DNA of 64,000 nucleotides from positions 3,827,332 to 3,891,331 of the forward strand of contig OY811972.1 in the NCBI GenBank assembly GCA_963681505.1, in the 5' to 3' direction. Numbering within the stretch: position 1 is the first letter of the stretch; every line of letters begins with the position of its first letter. The stretch is from Eunapius fragilis (taxonomy: Eukaryota > Porifera > Demospongiae > Spongillida > Spongillidae). The position numbers and the translations under genes are program-made. The notes under the pieces are model-generated. The model did not search any database. It saw only the letters and a list, made by a program, of their open reading frames with translations, and was not told the origin of the DNA. This document shows, piece by piece, positions 1 through 13,300 of the stretch.

Positions 1-497
1 GTGTCTTGAAGTTGTTGTTCTGTTTCTTCCTTCTGTTTCGTAATGTCTTGAAGTTGTTGTTCTGCTTTTTCCTTCTGTTTCCTTGTGTCTTGGAGTAGTT
101 TTTCAGTTTGCTCCTTCTGTTTCCTAGTGTCCTGAAGTTTTTGTTCTGTTAGTTCCTTCTGTTTCCTAGTGTCTTGAAGTTGTTGCTCTGTTTCTTCAAT
201 CTGTTTCCTAGTGTCTTGAAGTTGTTGTTCTGCTTGTTCCTTCTGTTTCCTTGTGTCTTGGAGTAGTTTTTCAGTTTGCTCCTTCTGTTTCCTAGTGTCC
301 TGAAGTTTTTGTTCTGTTAGTTCCTTCTGTTTCCTAGTGTCTTGAAGTTGTTGCTCTGTTTCTTCCTTCTGTTTCCTAGTGTCTTGAAGTTGTTGTTCTG
401 CTTGTTCCTTCTGTTTCCTTGTGTCTTGAAGTTGTTGTTCTGTGTGACATAGTTGTTGTCTTGCTTCACGAAGTAGTTGGCTCATAGTCATGATTAC
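1..497 (-). CDS. Coiled-coil 3' exon of ankyrin gene A (runs off window)
   Basis: The minus-strand frame is open from an acceptor CAG (498-500) to base 1. It begins V-I-M-T-M-S-Q-L and then runs into tandem 14-residue repeats of the type LQDTRKQKEQTEQQ, two heptads each, coded by 42-bp units. The high Q/K/E content and leucine spacing predict a long coiled coil. The equivalent exon at 39,121-39,813 is complete. An in-frame ATG at 515 would also allow a separate start. I favour an exon because the acceptor phase (0) matches the phase-0 donor of the last ankyrin exon at 4920. Function is unknown. Confidence 0.6.
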
Positions 498-2201
498 CTG
501 ATGATATGGAAACATTAATTATCAATGCATGTTTGATGGTGGGTAGTAAAAACACATTACTAAATCTTTTTGATTTGCTTTCATTGTACAGGACTCAAAC
601 ACTATATACATCTGGAGGCAAGTAATGGCCTGTGCATGCATGCACTAACAAACTGCCTACAGACCTTCATAAAGGGTACAAAATGCAGAATGATGAAAGG
701 TCACAATAATGAGTCAGTACAAAAAACTGTGAAGTTCAATAAGGAGATAATATTGTCAGAGAGGTGGTGGATGAACGCTTTTGCTCAATGGTGTGCTTAT
801 CTTATGTTGTACGCACAGCTCTTTCCTAACTTAGAAAGCACTACAATTGCTTTGCAATAGTATTTCTGTGCTGTATACTACATTGTTGCGATGAATGAAC
901 CTGCAGATGCTACATGTATTGCTGCCTGTGAGCGTGTACGTGGTCACCCACAATTCTATGACCAGTGGCTGACTTAGTTTCGAGTAATTCCATATATATA
1001 TTTGCCACCCTTTTAGCATCATAGTCTAGTTTGGACATGCTACTTTCCCTATGTGCTCTCTCCATAGTAACATGCAAAATAACGGTACATTTGTATACCC
1101 TATAGTGTATGGTTTTTAAAAGCAAGGAATTAAAATTTTCACTTTCTTTGTGACATCGCTCATTTCGGTTTAGCATAACTTTAGCCTGCAACATTGTCGT
1201 CACATCAATTTGTACTAAAACATTGACATTAAGGAGGAGAACACAAAAATGATTCATTTTGATAACTTCTTAGCACGTACCATGAATGGGGTCATGAATT
1301 TGTAATGAAGTATGATGTATCCAAAAATATTAAAATACAATCCTTACCAAACTTTTACCATAGTCAGCTAATCATACCACAAACATGTTTAACTAAACAT
1401 CTTTCTGGGTTGCATATTCGCCAGACTGGGAGAGCTCATAAAATGGTTGGTAGCCATTTTTCCCCTCCTTACAACCATTTGTTTATTTTGGTAGCTAAGG
1501 GTGCTGTCAAAACACTACTATATGATTATCATTAATTGCTTTGATTATGGTAGCTTTGTTGTGACAGCATGGCCACTGCCTTAAAGGAACAAACTGTTGT
1601 AAGGAGGGGAAAAATGGCTACCAACCATTTTAAGGATTGTATTTTAATATTTTTGGATACATCATACTTCATTACAAATTCATGACCTCATTCATGGTAC
1701 GTGCTAAGAAGTTATTAAAATGAATCATTTTTGTGTTCTCCTCTTTATTTTCAATGTTATAGTACAAATTGATGTGACAACAATGTTGCAGGCTAAAGTT
1801 ATGCTAAACCGAAATGAGCGAGGTCACAAAGAATTCCTTGCAATTTAAAAACCGTACACTACAGGGTATACAAATGTACTGTTATTGTGCATGTTCCTAT
1901 GGGGAGAGCACATAGGGAAAGTAGCATGTCCAAACTAGACTATGATGCTAAAAGGGTGGCATATATATATATGGAATTACTCTTTCCATGGTTGTGCTTT
2001 GAGGGTGGCAAGATGTTCTTTACTGCAAGACAGTACATCAGGCCTATTTGTGAATGGGAGCACCAGCTTTCACAACACTATATAATGCTGATAACACTCA
2101 TTAATAAAACATGCTGAACGGTACAGTAGCCAACAATGAGTGTTTCTTTATAATGCTGATAATTGGTAGTGCCCATCATAAGTCTTGTATGCATGTCTTG
2201 A
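498..2201. other. Intron-like stretch of ankyrin gene A, mostly repeats
   Basis: Bases 498-866 match 39,814-40,170 of block B and hold no protein I recognise. From 867 to about 2,478 block B has no partner. The long inverted repeat at 983-1982 fills most of that interval. Nothing else supported. Confidence 0.5.
983..1982. mobile_element. Foldback (long inverted-repeat) element
   Basis: Left arm about 983-1,480 and right arm about 1,580-1,982 are inverted copies with small insertions. For example GAGTAATTCCATATATA near 982 mirrors the end at 1,982, and GGTTGGTAGCCATTTTTCCC at 1,444 mirrors about 1,602-1,627. No transposase. The interval that holds it is absent from block B. No clean target duplication seen, so the family is open. 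Confidence 0.6.
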
Positions 2202-3391
2202 GTGGACACACTTCACAGAACAGATGTCTCAATTGGCTTTGCTGGTTCAAAACGCTCATGCCATTGCAAAGGCTGGACTTTCACTGACATGGAGTGGATG
2301 TGTGCTCTTGATGAGAAGAAGGACCTTGATGTGGGAATGTCTTACAGGACTAACAAGAAGTGCTGTGAGTTCACCCAGTGCATTGCAGAAGAGCAGCAGG
2401 CCAGTCTCCAGGGAAGTGTTCAGTCTGGAGATGGTACCTATAGAAGCAAACACCTTCATGGCCACCTTCACAAAGCTGCTTTTTTCTATTTACAATTTTT
2501 ACCATTCGAGTGCATTGAACAGAGACAATCTTAACACATCATGTGCTGCAGTAGGGATAAACTCTTTAGTTCCAAGCAGGGTTGGCGGTACTACATGTAG
2601 TTGACTGCCTCACACAACCCCTAAACCACTATCTACTGTAGCTTTAAGATAGTTGAAGTTAATTATTGTTGTTCTAGTTGTCAATTGCAACAGGCAGTGG
2701 AGTGTCTTCAGATGGCAAGGCCAAGGCAAAGGGCTTCCTAATAAAGCTTTCATCTAGAAATACCATTTTGCTGGAGTCATGTGCTACTGATGTTATAGAC
2801 ATCTGGCACACCACATCACTACCCATTCAATCTCCAAGTGACTCCACTGGGCACATTATAGAAGCATTGAAGTTGACTGTGAGACATCACACGTGCAATG
2901 CATTTCCTTTCCCTAAGTTCTTTACCCCAACGGACAGAGGATGCAGGTATAAAAATTAAGTCCTATAAAATTATTTTCCATAAAGCATTTGCAACTGAAG
3001 CAGTAGCCCTCTTATTTAAGAATTTTGCACTTATTCATGAGAAGTGTGGTGTGAACACCAGTATTAAGAGTCTGAGCGGAAACTCCTCGAGGATATAGTG
3101 TAGATTCAGTTCTTGTGCTTACAACGATCAATGTTCAGCCACTGTATATGATTTGCATATAGATACGCTACTTTTCATCCAGATGAACCTGGGTGGACAG
3201 ATGTGTTCAAGAGTGCCCAGAACACATGTTGCACAGTTCTGATGATATATTGGACTTTAATCCCATGCCAGCTATCCACAGGTGGAAGGGGAAATGCAAG
3301 CGTAGGAGATCTGTTTGCTGATGCTTCAAACTCAGACTCAGATAATGACAGTGAAATAGAAACCTTGAATTTAGCATCACAACGCAATTAG
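2202..3391 (+). pseudogene. Decayed hAT-type transposase (ZNF862-like), copy A
   Basis: Three blocks on the plus strand look like parts of one hAT-family protein. The first, 2,202-2,440, has a CALDEKKDLDVGMSY-type stretch and CIAEEQQ. The second is 2,678-3,098. The third, 3,175-3,340, ends in ILDFNPMPAIHRWKGK, typical of the region after the hAT dimerisation domain. The dimerisation core seen in copy B (LLLSLPASSAECERGFS) is missing here. Frames change between blocks and there is no continuous ORF, so this is a fossil DNA transposon lying antisense inside the ankyrin gene. Confidence 0.6.
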
Positions 3392-4044
3392 ATCGTGTAC
3401 CATAAGAGAAAGCTAGCTAAAAAAAATGCACAAAGTAATACTTAACTCTGTGGTTAATGACGCGTTCATGTAATAATATTTTTATAGCTAACAAAACTTA
3501 CGTGCCACATAAATAAATATGATTACAGGTAACCGTTACGTCGGCCCCTGGGATATTAGTCTTCGCTTCATGTTTGTATTTTTAAAAACTTCACTATCAA
3601 TCCAGAAGTCATCTGAATTTTGAAACCAGCGCTTTATTTAATCCTTTCACCACCCACAAAAATGATTTAAATTCCACTTAAGTTTAGCTTCAATTCCATG
3701 TCTAAAATGTCTGTATCAGACAAAAGTCATGAGCCTGCCGAGTTGTAGTTTATCTGGAAAAATTAATTATTCAGGAGAGGATCATTCAAGTTATTAACTT
3801 CATAAATGGTTAAAGTAACATTCATCCAAAGTCAAACAAATACATGTATGAGTAAAATGCATCACGATCTGAAGATGATGAGAAGCACGCTCCCATACAA
3901 GGTCATAGTGGAATGGATCCTCATCTATGGCCGCAATGGATACTTACATTTATGCAACCAATAACAGATTGTAGCATTAAGGCAGTTAGTATAAGTCTAA
4001 ATAGCAACATCAAAGAAAATCATTTATGGGGATTGGTGGAACTC
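3392..4044. other. Non-coding stretch with no recognised feature
   Basis: AT-rich sequence without a convincing ORF. Only 3,945-4,035 matches block B (about 41,107-41,195). The rest is specific to block A. It ends at the target site of the Mutator-like element. Confidence 0.4.
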
Positions 4045-4796
4045 TAGCCTCGTCCCCAGGCTGTCAATTAAAGGTTAGGAAAAAAGCCTGGTACCTATTG
4101 CCACTATGTTAGTGCGCATGCGCTGGCCAATACCGAAAATCTGGTATTCGTATACTTAGTTCGTAACCCGTTCCGTAAATTAACTCATATCCGGTCTGCG
4201 TCGTTAAAGGTTTTTATTTATTAATAAAATGAAAAACATCGCACAGGTGCCAAAAATTCATAATTTCAAACACGGCTACGCGTATGTGTGCGTAAAGGGA
4301 TGCACACATATCTAGGGATTGGCAATAGACCACAACCCTTTGAGCCTTGATGTTGCGTTCAGCCAGATCCCTGACGACAGAGCTGAAGTCCTCCGCGATG
4401 GTATTCTTCCGAACCGCCTCATATGTGATGTTCGGTTTGTCAGGAGACCCGGAAACCAAACATAATTTGGAAACAAATCGACTTCCCGTAACCTGTAGGA
4501 AACCAAGCGAACACATCTCGACCGTTGTACAAATGAAAAAGTGCTTCCTCCTGCTTTGCTTTCAGTACAAGGTTCTGTTGGTTCACACACTAAAGAGAAT
4601 AGGCCAACGCTTCATGAAATTCTGCCATTGCTTTGACGCAGACCGGATATGAGTTAATTTACGGAACGGGTTACGAACTAAGTATACGAATACCAGATTT
4701 TTGGTATTGGCCAGCGCATGCGCACTAACATAGCGGCAAGAGGTACCAGGCCGTCTTTTTTCCTAACCTTTAATTGAAGGCCTGGGAACGAGGCTA
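4045..4796. mobile_element. Mutator-like element carrying a helicase gene fragment
   Basis: Terminal inverted repeats of about 160 bp (4,045-4,202 and 4,635-4,796), starting TAGCCTCGT and ending ACGAGGCTA. The flanks are direct repeats GTGGAACTC (4,036-4,044 and 4,797-4,805). Block B has the uninterrupted site with a single GTGGAACTC near 41,206. Long TIRs and a 9-bp duplication fit Mutator-like elements. If the TIR is read one base longer the duplication is 7 bp. The 432-bp core holds no transposase but a RecQ-like gene piece, which is the plan of a Pack-MULE. Confidence 0.75.
4214..4628 (-). pseudogene. Captured RecQ-like helicase fragment
   Basis: Minus strand within the Mutator-like element. 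One frame from ATG 4628 begins MAEFHEALAYSL, then a stop, then AKQEEALFHLYNGRD and VFAWFPTGYGKSICFQ, which holds the Walker A motif (GYGKS) of RecQ-type helicases. Shortly after, another frame (4,214-4,516) reads VSGSPDKPNITYE and RVVVYCQSLDMCASLY, matching the start of the RecQ C-terminal helicase lobe. The middle, with the DExH box, is missing. It is therefore an internally deleted, non-functional gene piece between the TIRs. The source gene is not in this window. Confidence 0.7.
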
Positions 4797-4919
4797 GTGG
4801 AACTCCTGGTACCGTACATGTACATTTGGTCACACCATATGTGTACATATAGTTACTTAACCTATGACTGATCATGACAGACAATACGTGATGTACAGTA
4901 AACAGCACATACAACATAC

Positions 4920-7258
4920 CTCGCTGGGTGATGTCTTCAATATTTCGACTATTTCCTTCTTCACAGCGCATTGCAGGGCTGATTTTCCATACTGATAAAT
5001 GGGGTTAAAATAATTCACATTTGTGGGGTACTTGGTGATTTGTCACACAGATGTACTGAATGCTGTCCTGTTGATAACAATATGGCAGCTACATACATTC
5101 CAGGTGTGTGCATTATTGAAATAATGTATTCTTACTCTTCTCTCCATGCATATACAAATAAGCATTACAGGAGGTGATATAATTAAGGATTTTAAAATAT
5201 GATTATTATACATGTAAAGGTCATTATGACATATGGAAGACAAAGATGTGTTGAATATGGCAATGGACGGTGTGCATCTAAATGAGTGATGTATGCCAAC
5301 CTTGTTAGTGTGACTGATATTAGCTCCTGCTTCTATGAGTGATTTCACCACTTCAACATGTCCCTTCTCACTTGCTATTATCAAAGGACTCCAACCACCC
5401 TGTAATACAAATGTGATCATAACAGGAAGGGATTTAGTGTTGTAGACAAGGAGAGTGTTGGGTGCAAAATACAGTTATGGTGGTACAAAATAGTTATGGT
5501 AATATAATAATATACAGCAAGTTTGCTAAAGAACGCAACGCTTTAAAATCCCTACAGTAACGCAGGATTGAAATTTCTTTAATGTACATGTTGCAGTAGT
5601 TAGGCAAATACCAATTAGATATAAGCGATTAAGTAACTGTATCAAATCCCAAATATTCAAAGAGCTCTATTAACATGGTTATTCAAGATTACAGTTTATG
5701 ATAATTGATTTTAATAACTAATAAGGAACACATGATCTGGATATGAGGTGGAACAGTATTGATTTAGGTTCAATAGTGAGTTATTAATATTTAAGATTTG
5801 CTTTAAAGTTATTAAGGTTGAAGCTGTTGTGTGGTAATTATTTATAATAACCATCATAAATTATTCCATTATAAAATGAAGTACAAAACACTATTTGATT
5901 TGGTAATGGATTATTTAATGGTGTGTTATTAAAACTCAAAGTTAAAAACGTTGTGGTCATATGGTTTTTTCAAGTTTGATTAGTTGTTTTGAATATTAAC
6001 TAGTAAAATGCCAATCAAATATTATAATTCTCATCATTTTTATTCCGCAGTTTATAAATCACGTTATTAATTAAACCTTGTCATACATTGTTTTGTCAAT
6101 TTAGTTAATTGCAGGCTATTTTATTCTATCTTTTGAACTGCTGCTATAGATAAACGAATTCTAACAATGCGGTTCATATTTGACTAAACGTGGTTATTGT
6201 ACATTCATGAATTGACAATCCTATTACGAAATTATACTCATTTAAAAGCGTTGCGCTCTTTCGCAAAGACCCTGTATAAAAACGTGGTTGAATCAGTACA
6301 ACTCATGGAGAAGGGCCAGTGGAGGGGTTTTTAATGATGGACAAATTTATTCCTCTGGTAGTATTCAGTTCAGAACCTAATCATTGGCAAATATATATGA
6401 ATGGCTATTGAGAGCTCAGCTAATCACACCAGAGAGCTACAATGAATAGCCCACGACCTTCATAGCAGTGAGGGTCTGACCTAATCCATTTTGTGGAGGC
6501 AGAGGTGGGGTGAAGTGTGTCCTGCTGTAATATGCCACTTCACAGCTTCCCAATGAGATTATTATAAGAGCCCTCTCATCATACACCCCCGGTGGCCCAA
6601 TCAATATGCATGCGGCATGTGCACACATGTGAATGTGTGGACGTGTATTACGAGTATGAGTGTGTGAGAGTGTGCATAGGGAAGGTGGATGGAGGGTGAC
6701 TTATAATTGCTTTGTCATGCTGCAAGAAATATACACTACTGCAGCAAGGTACATGTATGTGTAACATTGCAATTAATGATTTGGATGACGTATGGTGTGT
6801 ACTAATAAGGGTATTATGGACCAGAGTTGAACGCGACCAGGGGCGCATGCGGGATATAAAGCTATATTATAGGAGGCATCCCTAGTAATACTTGGCATAC
6901 CCAACTGTCCGGCATCAGACGGCAATGTTACATATGTGTGCATGGAGTACATGTACATGTTGGGTACTGAGCATAATGGAGTCCCATTTCTCGCACACAT
7001 CTGTCCACACACATACACACACTACCTATGAGAAGCCCGAAGAGAATTCTCTAGTCATATTTGCATGAGCAATTGTGCCAATGTGAAATCCTAACCTTGT
7101 GCTTGTCATTAATTTATTTTAGGGAGGGGGGGGGCAGGGGGCGGGGGGCGGGTGTTATAATTTGATAAAGAGAGCCACAAAATATGTTAACTTACGACCA
7201 CATTTGTGGTTAGATAAGAACCAATATACAAGACATGCACAATTTATACACACACACA

Positions 7259-7313
<55 letters not shown>

Positions 7314-10300
7314 ACCAGGACATACATGAATACACAGAAGGATAGACACAAACATGGTATCACAGACAGTCACACACACAAAGACAATACCCATTAATGA
7401 CCAAGGCAGGTACATGTACATGTAGATGACTGCAGACATTACAATCGTGGTTAAATAATTATAAGAATGACCTAATATTGCAAGGTTTGTTTCCTCACTT
7501 ATATAGTCTAGGATGCGCAAGGGGACGAGGGAAATTGCTCCCCCACCACACACACACACACCTTTGTCATTCAGTACCATGAAGGCATACAGGGGGAGGG
7601 ATAGTGTGCTACACATCTCACATTTAGGTGAGGTCATTCCTCCCCACCTCCACCTATGTAGTGACATGACCATTACTTGCACCCTCACTCCTCCCACCTT
7701 CAAATACCTTCCTATGTGCACACCAATCCCCAGCCACCCCTCAGAGATCTGGTGAAACCTATGGGTAGTGTTGAATGCATGGTTTCATGGTCAAAAGAAG
7801 TACAATGTATTTTACTCGATAATCTATACTTTATATACTTTAGCCTGATGTGTCATACATGTACATGTAACAGAACCATTGTGAAAAGTTATTAATGCCA
7901 TGGGTGTACTTTCAGACCATTTCTATCTAGCTCGAGTTCTTTATACCTCTAACCACAAGAGCTGGTTGGGTCTTGGCATAAGTAAGGTATGCACAAGTTG
8001 GTATGAAACATCAGAATGAGGTACCATGGGAGGTATTTGGTGGAGATGACTCTTTCCTGCTCTGTGAAGGTATTAAATTACATGAGAAATTGTAGTCACC
8101 TCAGGCCTATATTCACGGTACCCTGAATAGTGACCAGAGCATTGGGGAAAGCTGGTGGGACCATGTGATAGTTGGGGCTAAAAGGATTAACTGGAAGCTG
8201 AAGGTCAGCCTACTGTAGGAAGAAGTAGCTAAGCTGGTAAATCACCCTGAGGCCTTATGGGCAGGTGGGGAGGAATATGTGGATGATGAGCTCATGTAAG
8301 GTTGTGATGATAAGAGAATGATGCAAAAGAACACAGCCCAGTGCAAAGCTGGTGGAACCAGGTGGGTGGATAGAACCACATGACATGGATGTACAGCACC
8401 TACAGCCCCAAGGAACCAGGAGCTATTGTCTTGATATGCCTACATACATGAACACATGTACCTACTGGTAATGTGCATAAGTACACACCACACAATTGGG
8501 CCCCCCCCCCCCACCCCCACTCTTCAACGAGCTGATGATATGATGATGGTGGATCCAGGTGGGTAGGGAAAGTGGGTGCCCATAGAACCACTTCTTGATG
8601 ACCAATTATATTGCATACTGAAACAATCCTCTTCAATCCAATACCACCCCCAGCCCCACCTCTCAATACACATCCAAGTACATAAGATATGTGCATGTGT
8701 ACAAAAATGTGACCTGTATACAATACATTTATAAATAAAGCATGTACCTTGCAATAAGAAGTCAATGAGTACATGTACTTGTATGAGAACATAACCCTAC
8801 TGATGTTGCTATAATTTACATCAGCACCTGCTCCCACCAAGGTCTGCACTACATCATGATGACCATTCCACATTTAGCTGGTTACTGCATATACAGGGCC
8901 ATCTACATGTCATGTGTCCATGATGGGACCTTACAACAGCATGAGCAGGCTGCATGTCAACTATACAGTCACATGACAAGGTGGTCATATCTGTTGTTCC
9001 CATAGGTGGGCAGAGGTTGCAAATATCTGAGGTAATTAGCAGAAGAGATGATTTGGTCTTAGCATTTGGCATGCACAAGTTGTTATGAGATATCAGAATA
9101 ATGAGGTAACCAAGAGAGGTATATGCCGGGTGGGGATGACTCTTCTTGTTCTGTGAATGCATTCGTCTACACAAGATATTCTAGTCACCTCAGACCTACT
9201 ACATGTATGAATTACCAGAGGACATTGTCTGCATAGCAATGCAGGGTGTGCATCTAATAGAATGCAATAAAATTGTGTGTGCGCCTACCTTGTTAGTGTG
9301 ATTGACATTCGCTCCTGCTTGTATGAGTGATTTCACCACTTCAACATGTCCCTTCTCACTTGCTACCATCAATGGACTCCAACCATCCTGTAATACAAAT
9401 GTGATCACACAAATGTGGCCCAAACCATACAATGCATCTGTATGTGCATGTGTATTTCAGTACAAGTGTGTATGTGTGTGTGTGCATAGGGAAGGTGGGA
9501 TGGAGGGTGATATACATGTAATTGCTTTGTCATGCTGCAAGAAATGAAAAACAAGAAATGCATGCCATCTATACAGTCACATGACAAGGTGGTCATATCT
9601 CTTGTTCCCATAGGTGGGCAGAGGTTGTAAATATCTGAGGTAGTTAGCAGGAGAGATGATTTGGTCTTAGCATGAGGTATGCACAAGTTGCTATGAGATA
9701 CCAGAATAATGAGGTAACCAAGTGAGGTATTTGCCAGGTGGGGATGACTCTTCTTGAACATTCTGTGAATGTGTTCGACTACACAGGATATTCTAGTCAA
9801 CACAGGCCTACTGTGAATGTTACTATGAATGGTTACCAGAGGACATTTAGGGAAAGGTCTGCACATTCAACGTCTTTACGATAAGATGACCCTATAGTAC
9901 GTTACTCACATGACTACCAACCTTATCACCTTGGTTGACTTTAGCTCCAGCTCCTATGAGGGTATTCACAATGTTGAGGTGCCCTTTGAAGCTTGCTGGC
10001 CACAAAGGTCCCTCACCATTCTGAAGGGAATAACAAACATTTCATCTCATCACATTGTCAGGTCACTTCATTCCCAAGTTGGAAGACGAGAAGTAAACCA
10101 TGTACCTGGAGTACAATAATTTGTAAATCTTAACCCAGCCCACACTTAAAAGAAGGGCTCTTTTTAAAATTAGTACACCTACGTAAAGTACATATCCTGA
10201 ACAACCTTCAAGAAATAAAATGGTACACATGTATATACTTTTAATAAAGCTACCCAGGCATGACCACTGCTATGGAAATGTGCTCATTTTATATATCAAC

Positions 10301-13300
10301 CTTTTTATCAATGGAGGAGGGAGTAGCTACATAAACTTACAAAGATTAATACACAAGACATATTGGACTATTTGGTGATGGGATATGCATGTATATGTAT
10401 GGTGTATTATTACTGATTTGTGCTATGGCAGTTTGGTCTTAGCTCGAGGTATGCACAAGTTGGTATGAAACATCAGAATGAGGTAACCATGGGAGGTATT
10501 TGGTGGAGATGACTCTTTCCTGCTCTGTGAAGGTACTCAACGACATCAGAAATACTAGTCACCTCAGGCCTATATTCATGGTACTAAGAATGGTTACCAG
10601 AGGACATTGTCTGCACAGCCAAGTGATGGGGCAAGCTGGTAGGACCATGTGGGTTGTGATAATAAGAGAATGATGCAAAAGAACACAGCCCAGTGCAAAG
10701 CTGGTGGGACCAGGTGGGTGGATAGAACCACATGACATGGATGTACAGCACCTACAGCCCCAAGGAACCAAGAGCTGTTGTCTTTATATGCCTTCATACA
10801 TGTACACATGTACCTACTGGTACTTGGATATACATGTAAATGTACATAAGTACACACCACACAAATGGAGCCTCCCCCACCCCCACTCTTCAACCAGCTG
10901 ATGATATGATGATGGTGGATTCAGGTGGGTAGGGAAAGTGGGTGCCCACAGAACCACTTCTTGATGACCAATTATATTACATACTGACACAATCCTCTCC
11001 AATCCAATACCACCCCCAGCCCCACCTCTCAATACACATATGCAAGCACATAAGAAATGTGCATATGTGACCTGTATACAATCCAGTTATTAATAAAGCA
11101 TGTACCTTGTAATAAGAAGTCAATGTGTACATGTACTTGTATAAGAACATAACACCATATATATCACTTACTGATCTTGCTATATTTGCATCAGCACCAG
11201 CTCCCACCAAGGTCTGCACTACATCATGATGGCCATTCTCACTTGCCCAATACAATGGAGTCATATTGCCCTGGTAAGGAGTGAAGGAATAGAACAAATA
11301 AAACATACATGTCATGTAACCATCTCCATGCATGTGTACAGCAGTATGCATGCATGCGCATGTTGGGTGAAAGTGAAGAGAAGGGATGAGGGAGGGAGGA
11401 AAGATAATGGAGGTCATGAAAAGTCATCTCCAAAAATAATCAACCTTATATGCAGACACCTGTCCAGTGTCCACAAACAATATATGTAACCTCACATGTC
11501 TACACATACAATGCATGTACAAGTACAGAGCATTACAACATCAGCATATCTTACATGGAATGGATCCAAACACAGGATTGACTAACAAAGAGAACATGCA
11601 GCTGCCAACCAATACAAATACAATGTATGGCAGCAAGTTATCTTAATAACTATTTTCAATGTTTAAGATAGTGTTACAGAGATCCAAAACATGGAGATGA
11701 CAACGCCTATCTTAGATCAAAGCAAGCTTCTTAGGGTGGCTATTTGCTTCTGGACAATGATGTGTGTGGTTGGGTGCTTATATATTTATGTGTGTCTCTG
11801 TGTAGTAAATATGTTTGTATTCTTATGTATAAACTGTTGTATTTCTTGTAAGTTGTGTATGTATGCAATGATGAGAGCATGCACACCAATATCATGTACA
11901 AGTTCATACAGTGAGAAATAGGCACAGGGGAGGATGGTTACTAAGAGATGGTGCCCAGCAGCTGAGCAGGACTGAAAGGATGTGTGTTGTGTGTAATGTA
12001 TGCCTAATGGATGCCATGGTCAGATGGACTGTCTGGATAAGGGGCAGAGTTGCTTTAGTCCACTGATGTGGTTACACACTAATAAATCTGTTTCTACCAA
12101 ACAGTCCCCAATGTCATAGCAACACAAGTGCTCATGCTGCTGTCAGGCAGCTGCTTGTGTCTCAGAAAGTATCACATCATGGGGACCTCATTACAAGGGA
12201 AATGGTTCTAATGCTTTAAACGAATGTTACATAGATGATGAGGGGTGGTTGCCTGGTCCCCAGACTACATGGCCGTTTTTCCTAATACATGTAAAGCCAC
12301 TAAGCCAGCGATGAAATAGTTAGAACCCCACCCCCTACGAAAAACGCCCCTGGTTGGACTTCAGTTTAGTCCCAACCTACTTAATATTCATTGGTATATC
12401 AATCAACACTAATCAACACTGGTACTAATCAGATATTCATCATTCCGCGGAATGTTGTCAACAGGCAGTAAGCACGCGAGCAAATGCTATTTTACCATTA
12501 GGTTTATCTCTAACACAAACAGTAATGAACACTTATAGTAATGAGCGTTTCATTTTTCGCCGGTACTGGCCCACACCCCTCTTGTAAATTCTCGTTCCAG
12601 CTGGGCCTAGTTTAGGTTCAGTGTAAAGGGGATAAGTACATTGGCTTCACTCACCTATCCTAACATGGCACACCCAACTATAACGCCCCCCATTCTCTAA
12701 CCCTAAGTGAAGCCAATGTACTTATCCCCTTTACACTGAACCAGAGATCATATATAGAGGGATTGGCAACAGGCCCACTTAACACTAATTAACGCGTGCC
12801 ATCCGCACCTGAATCCATAGAAATGGTACAATGCATTCCGATGTCACTGCTAACGGTATAGAAACAGGAAAGGCCAGTGGTGGCGGTAGAGGTAGAGCGG
12901 TAGTCAATGTTGGGGCGGTACAAAGGTATTCAGAAACGGAGTAACAGAAACACTGACACTCGCGAGGAACAGACACGATTAGACACCGTCCGACGCGCTC
13001 TTCATTCTTCTGATGCTGCCCCAATCTAAATATTCTTTTTCCCATCCCACTTCAAAAAAATACTTGCCGTGAACCAAACGCGTGGAGCACATAACAACAC
13101 GTCAACAATAAAATATAACGAAAGAGCTACAAGCTAATGCCTTTTTTACCACACTTATCTGCCCTGCTATGGCAAAACTGTCCCACAAGTTTTACATACC
13201 CAGTATGCTATAGGGATCGCTACGAGGGCGAGTTGGACAAAAAAACTACGTCTCGATAAAATATAACGTGTTTTTATGGTAGAAAAACGATCGTATACTT

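Noticed and set aside
570-860. 96-codon plus ORF shared in part with block B
   Set aside because: The frame is disrupted by indels in the 39,900-40,170 copy and no family is recognised.
2256-2471. Minus-strand ORF opposite the hAT relic
   Set aside because: Shadow of the plus-strand transposase remnant.
7155-7721. 188-codon minus-strand ORF
   Set aside because: Built largely from the CA microsatellite; the block B counterpart differs in frame and length.
12785-13045. 86-codon ORF in the ISL2EU MITE
   Set aside because: No recognisable domain, no splice support and no duplicate for comparison; probably chance.
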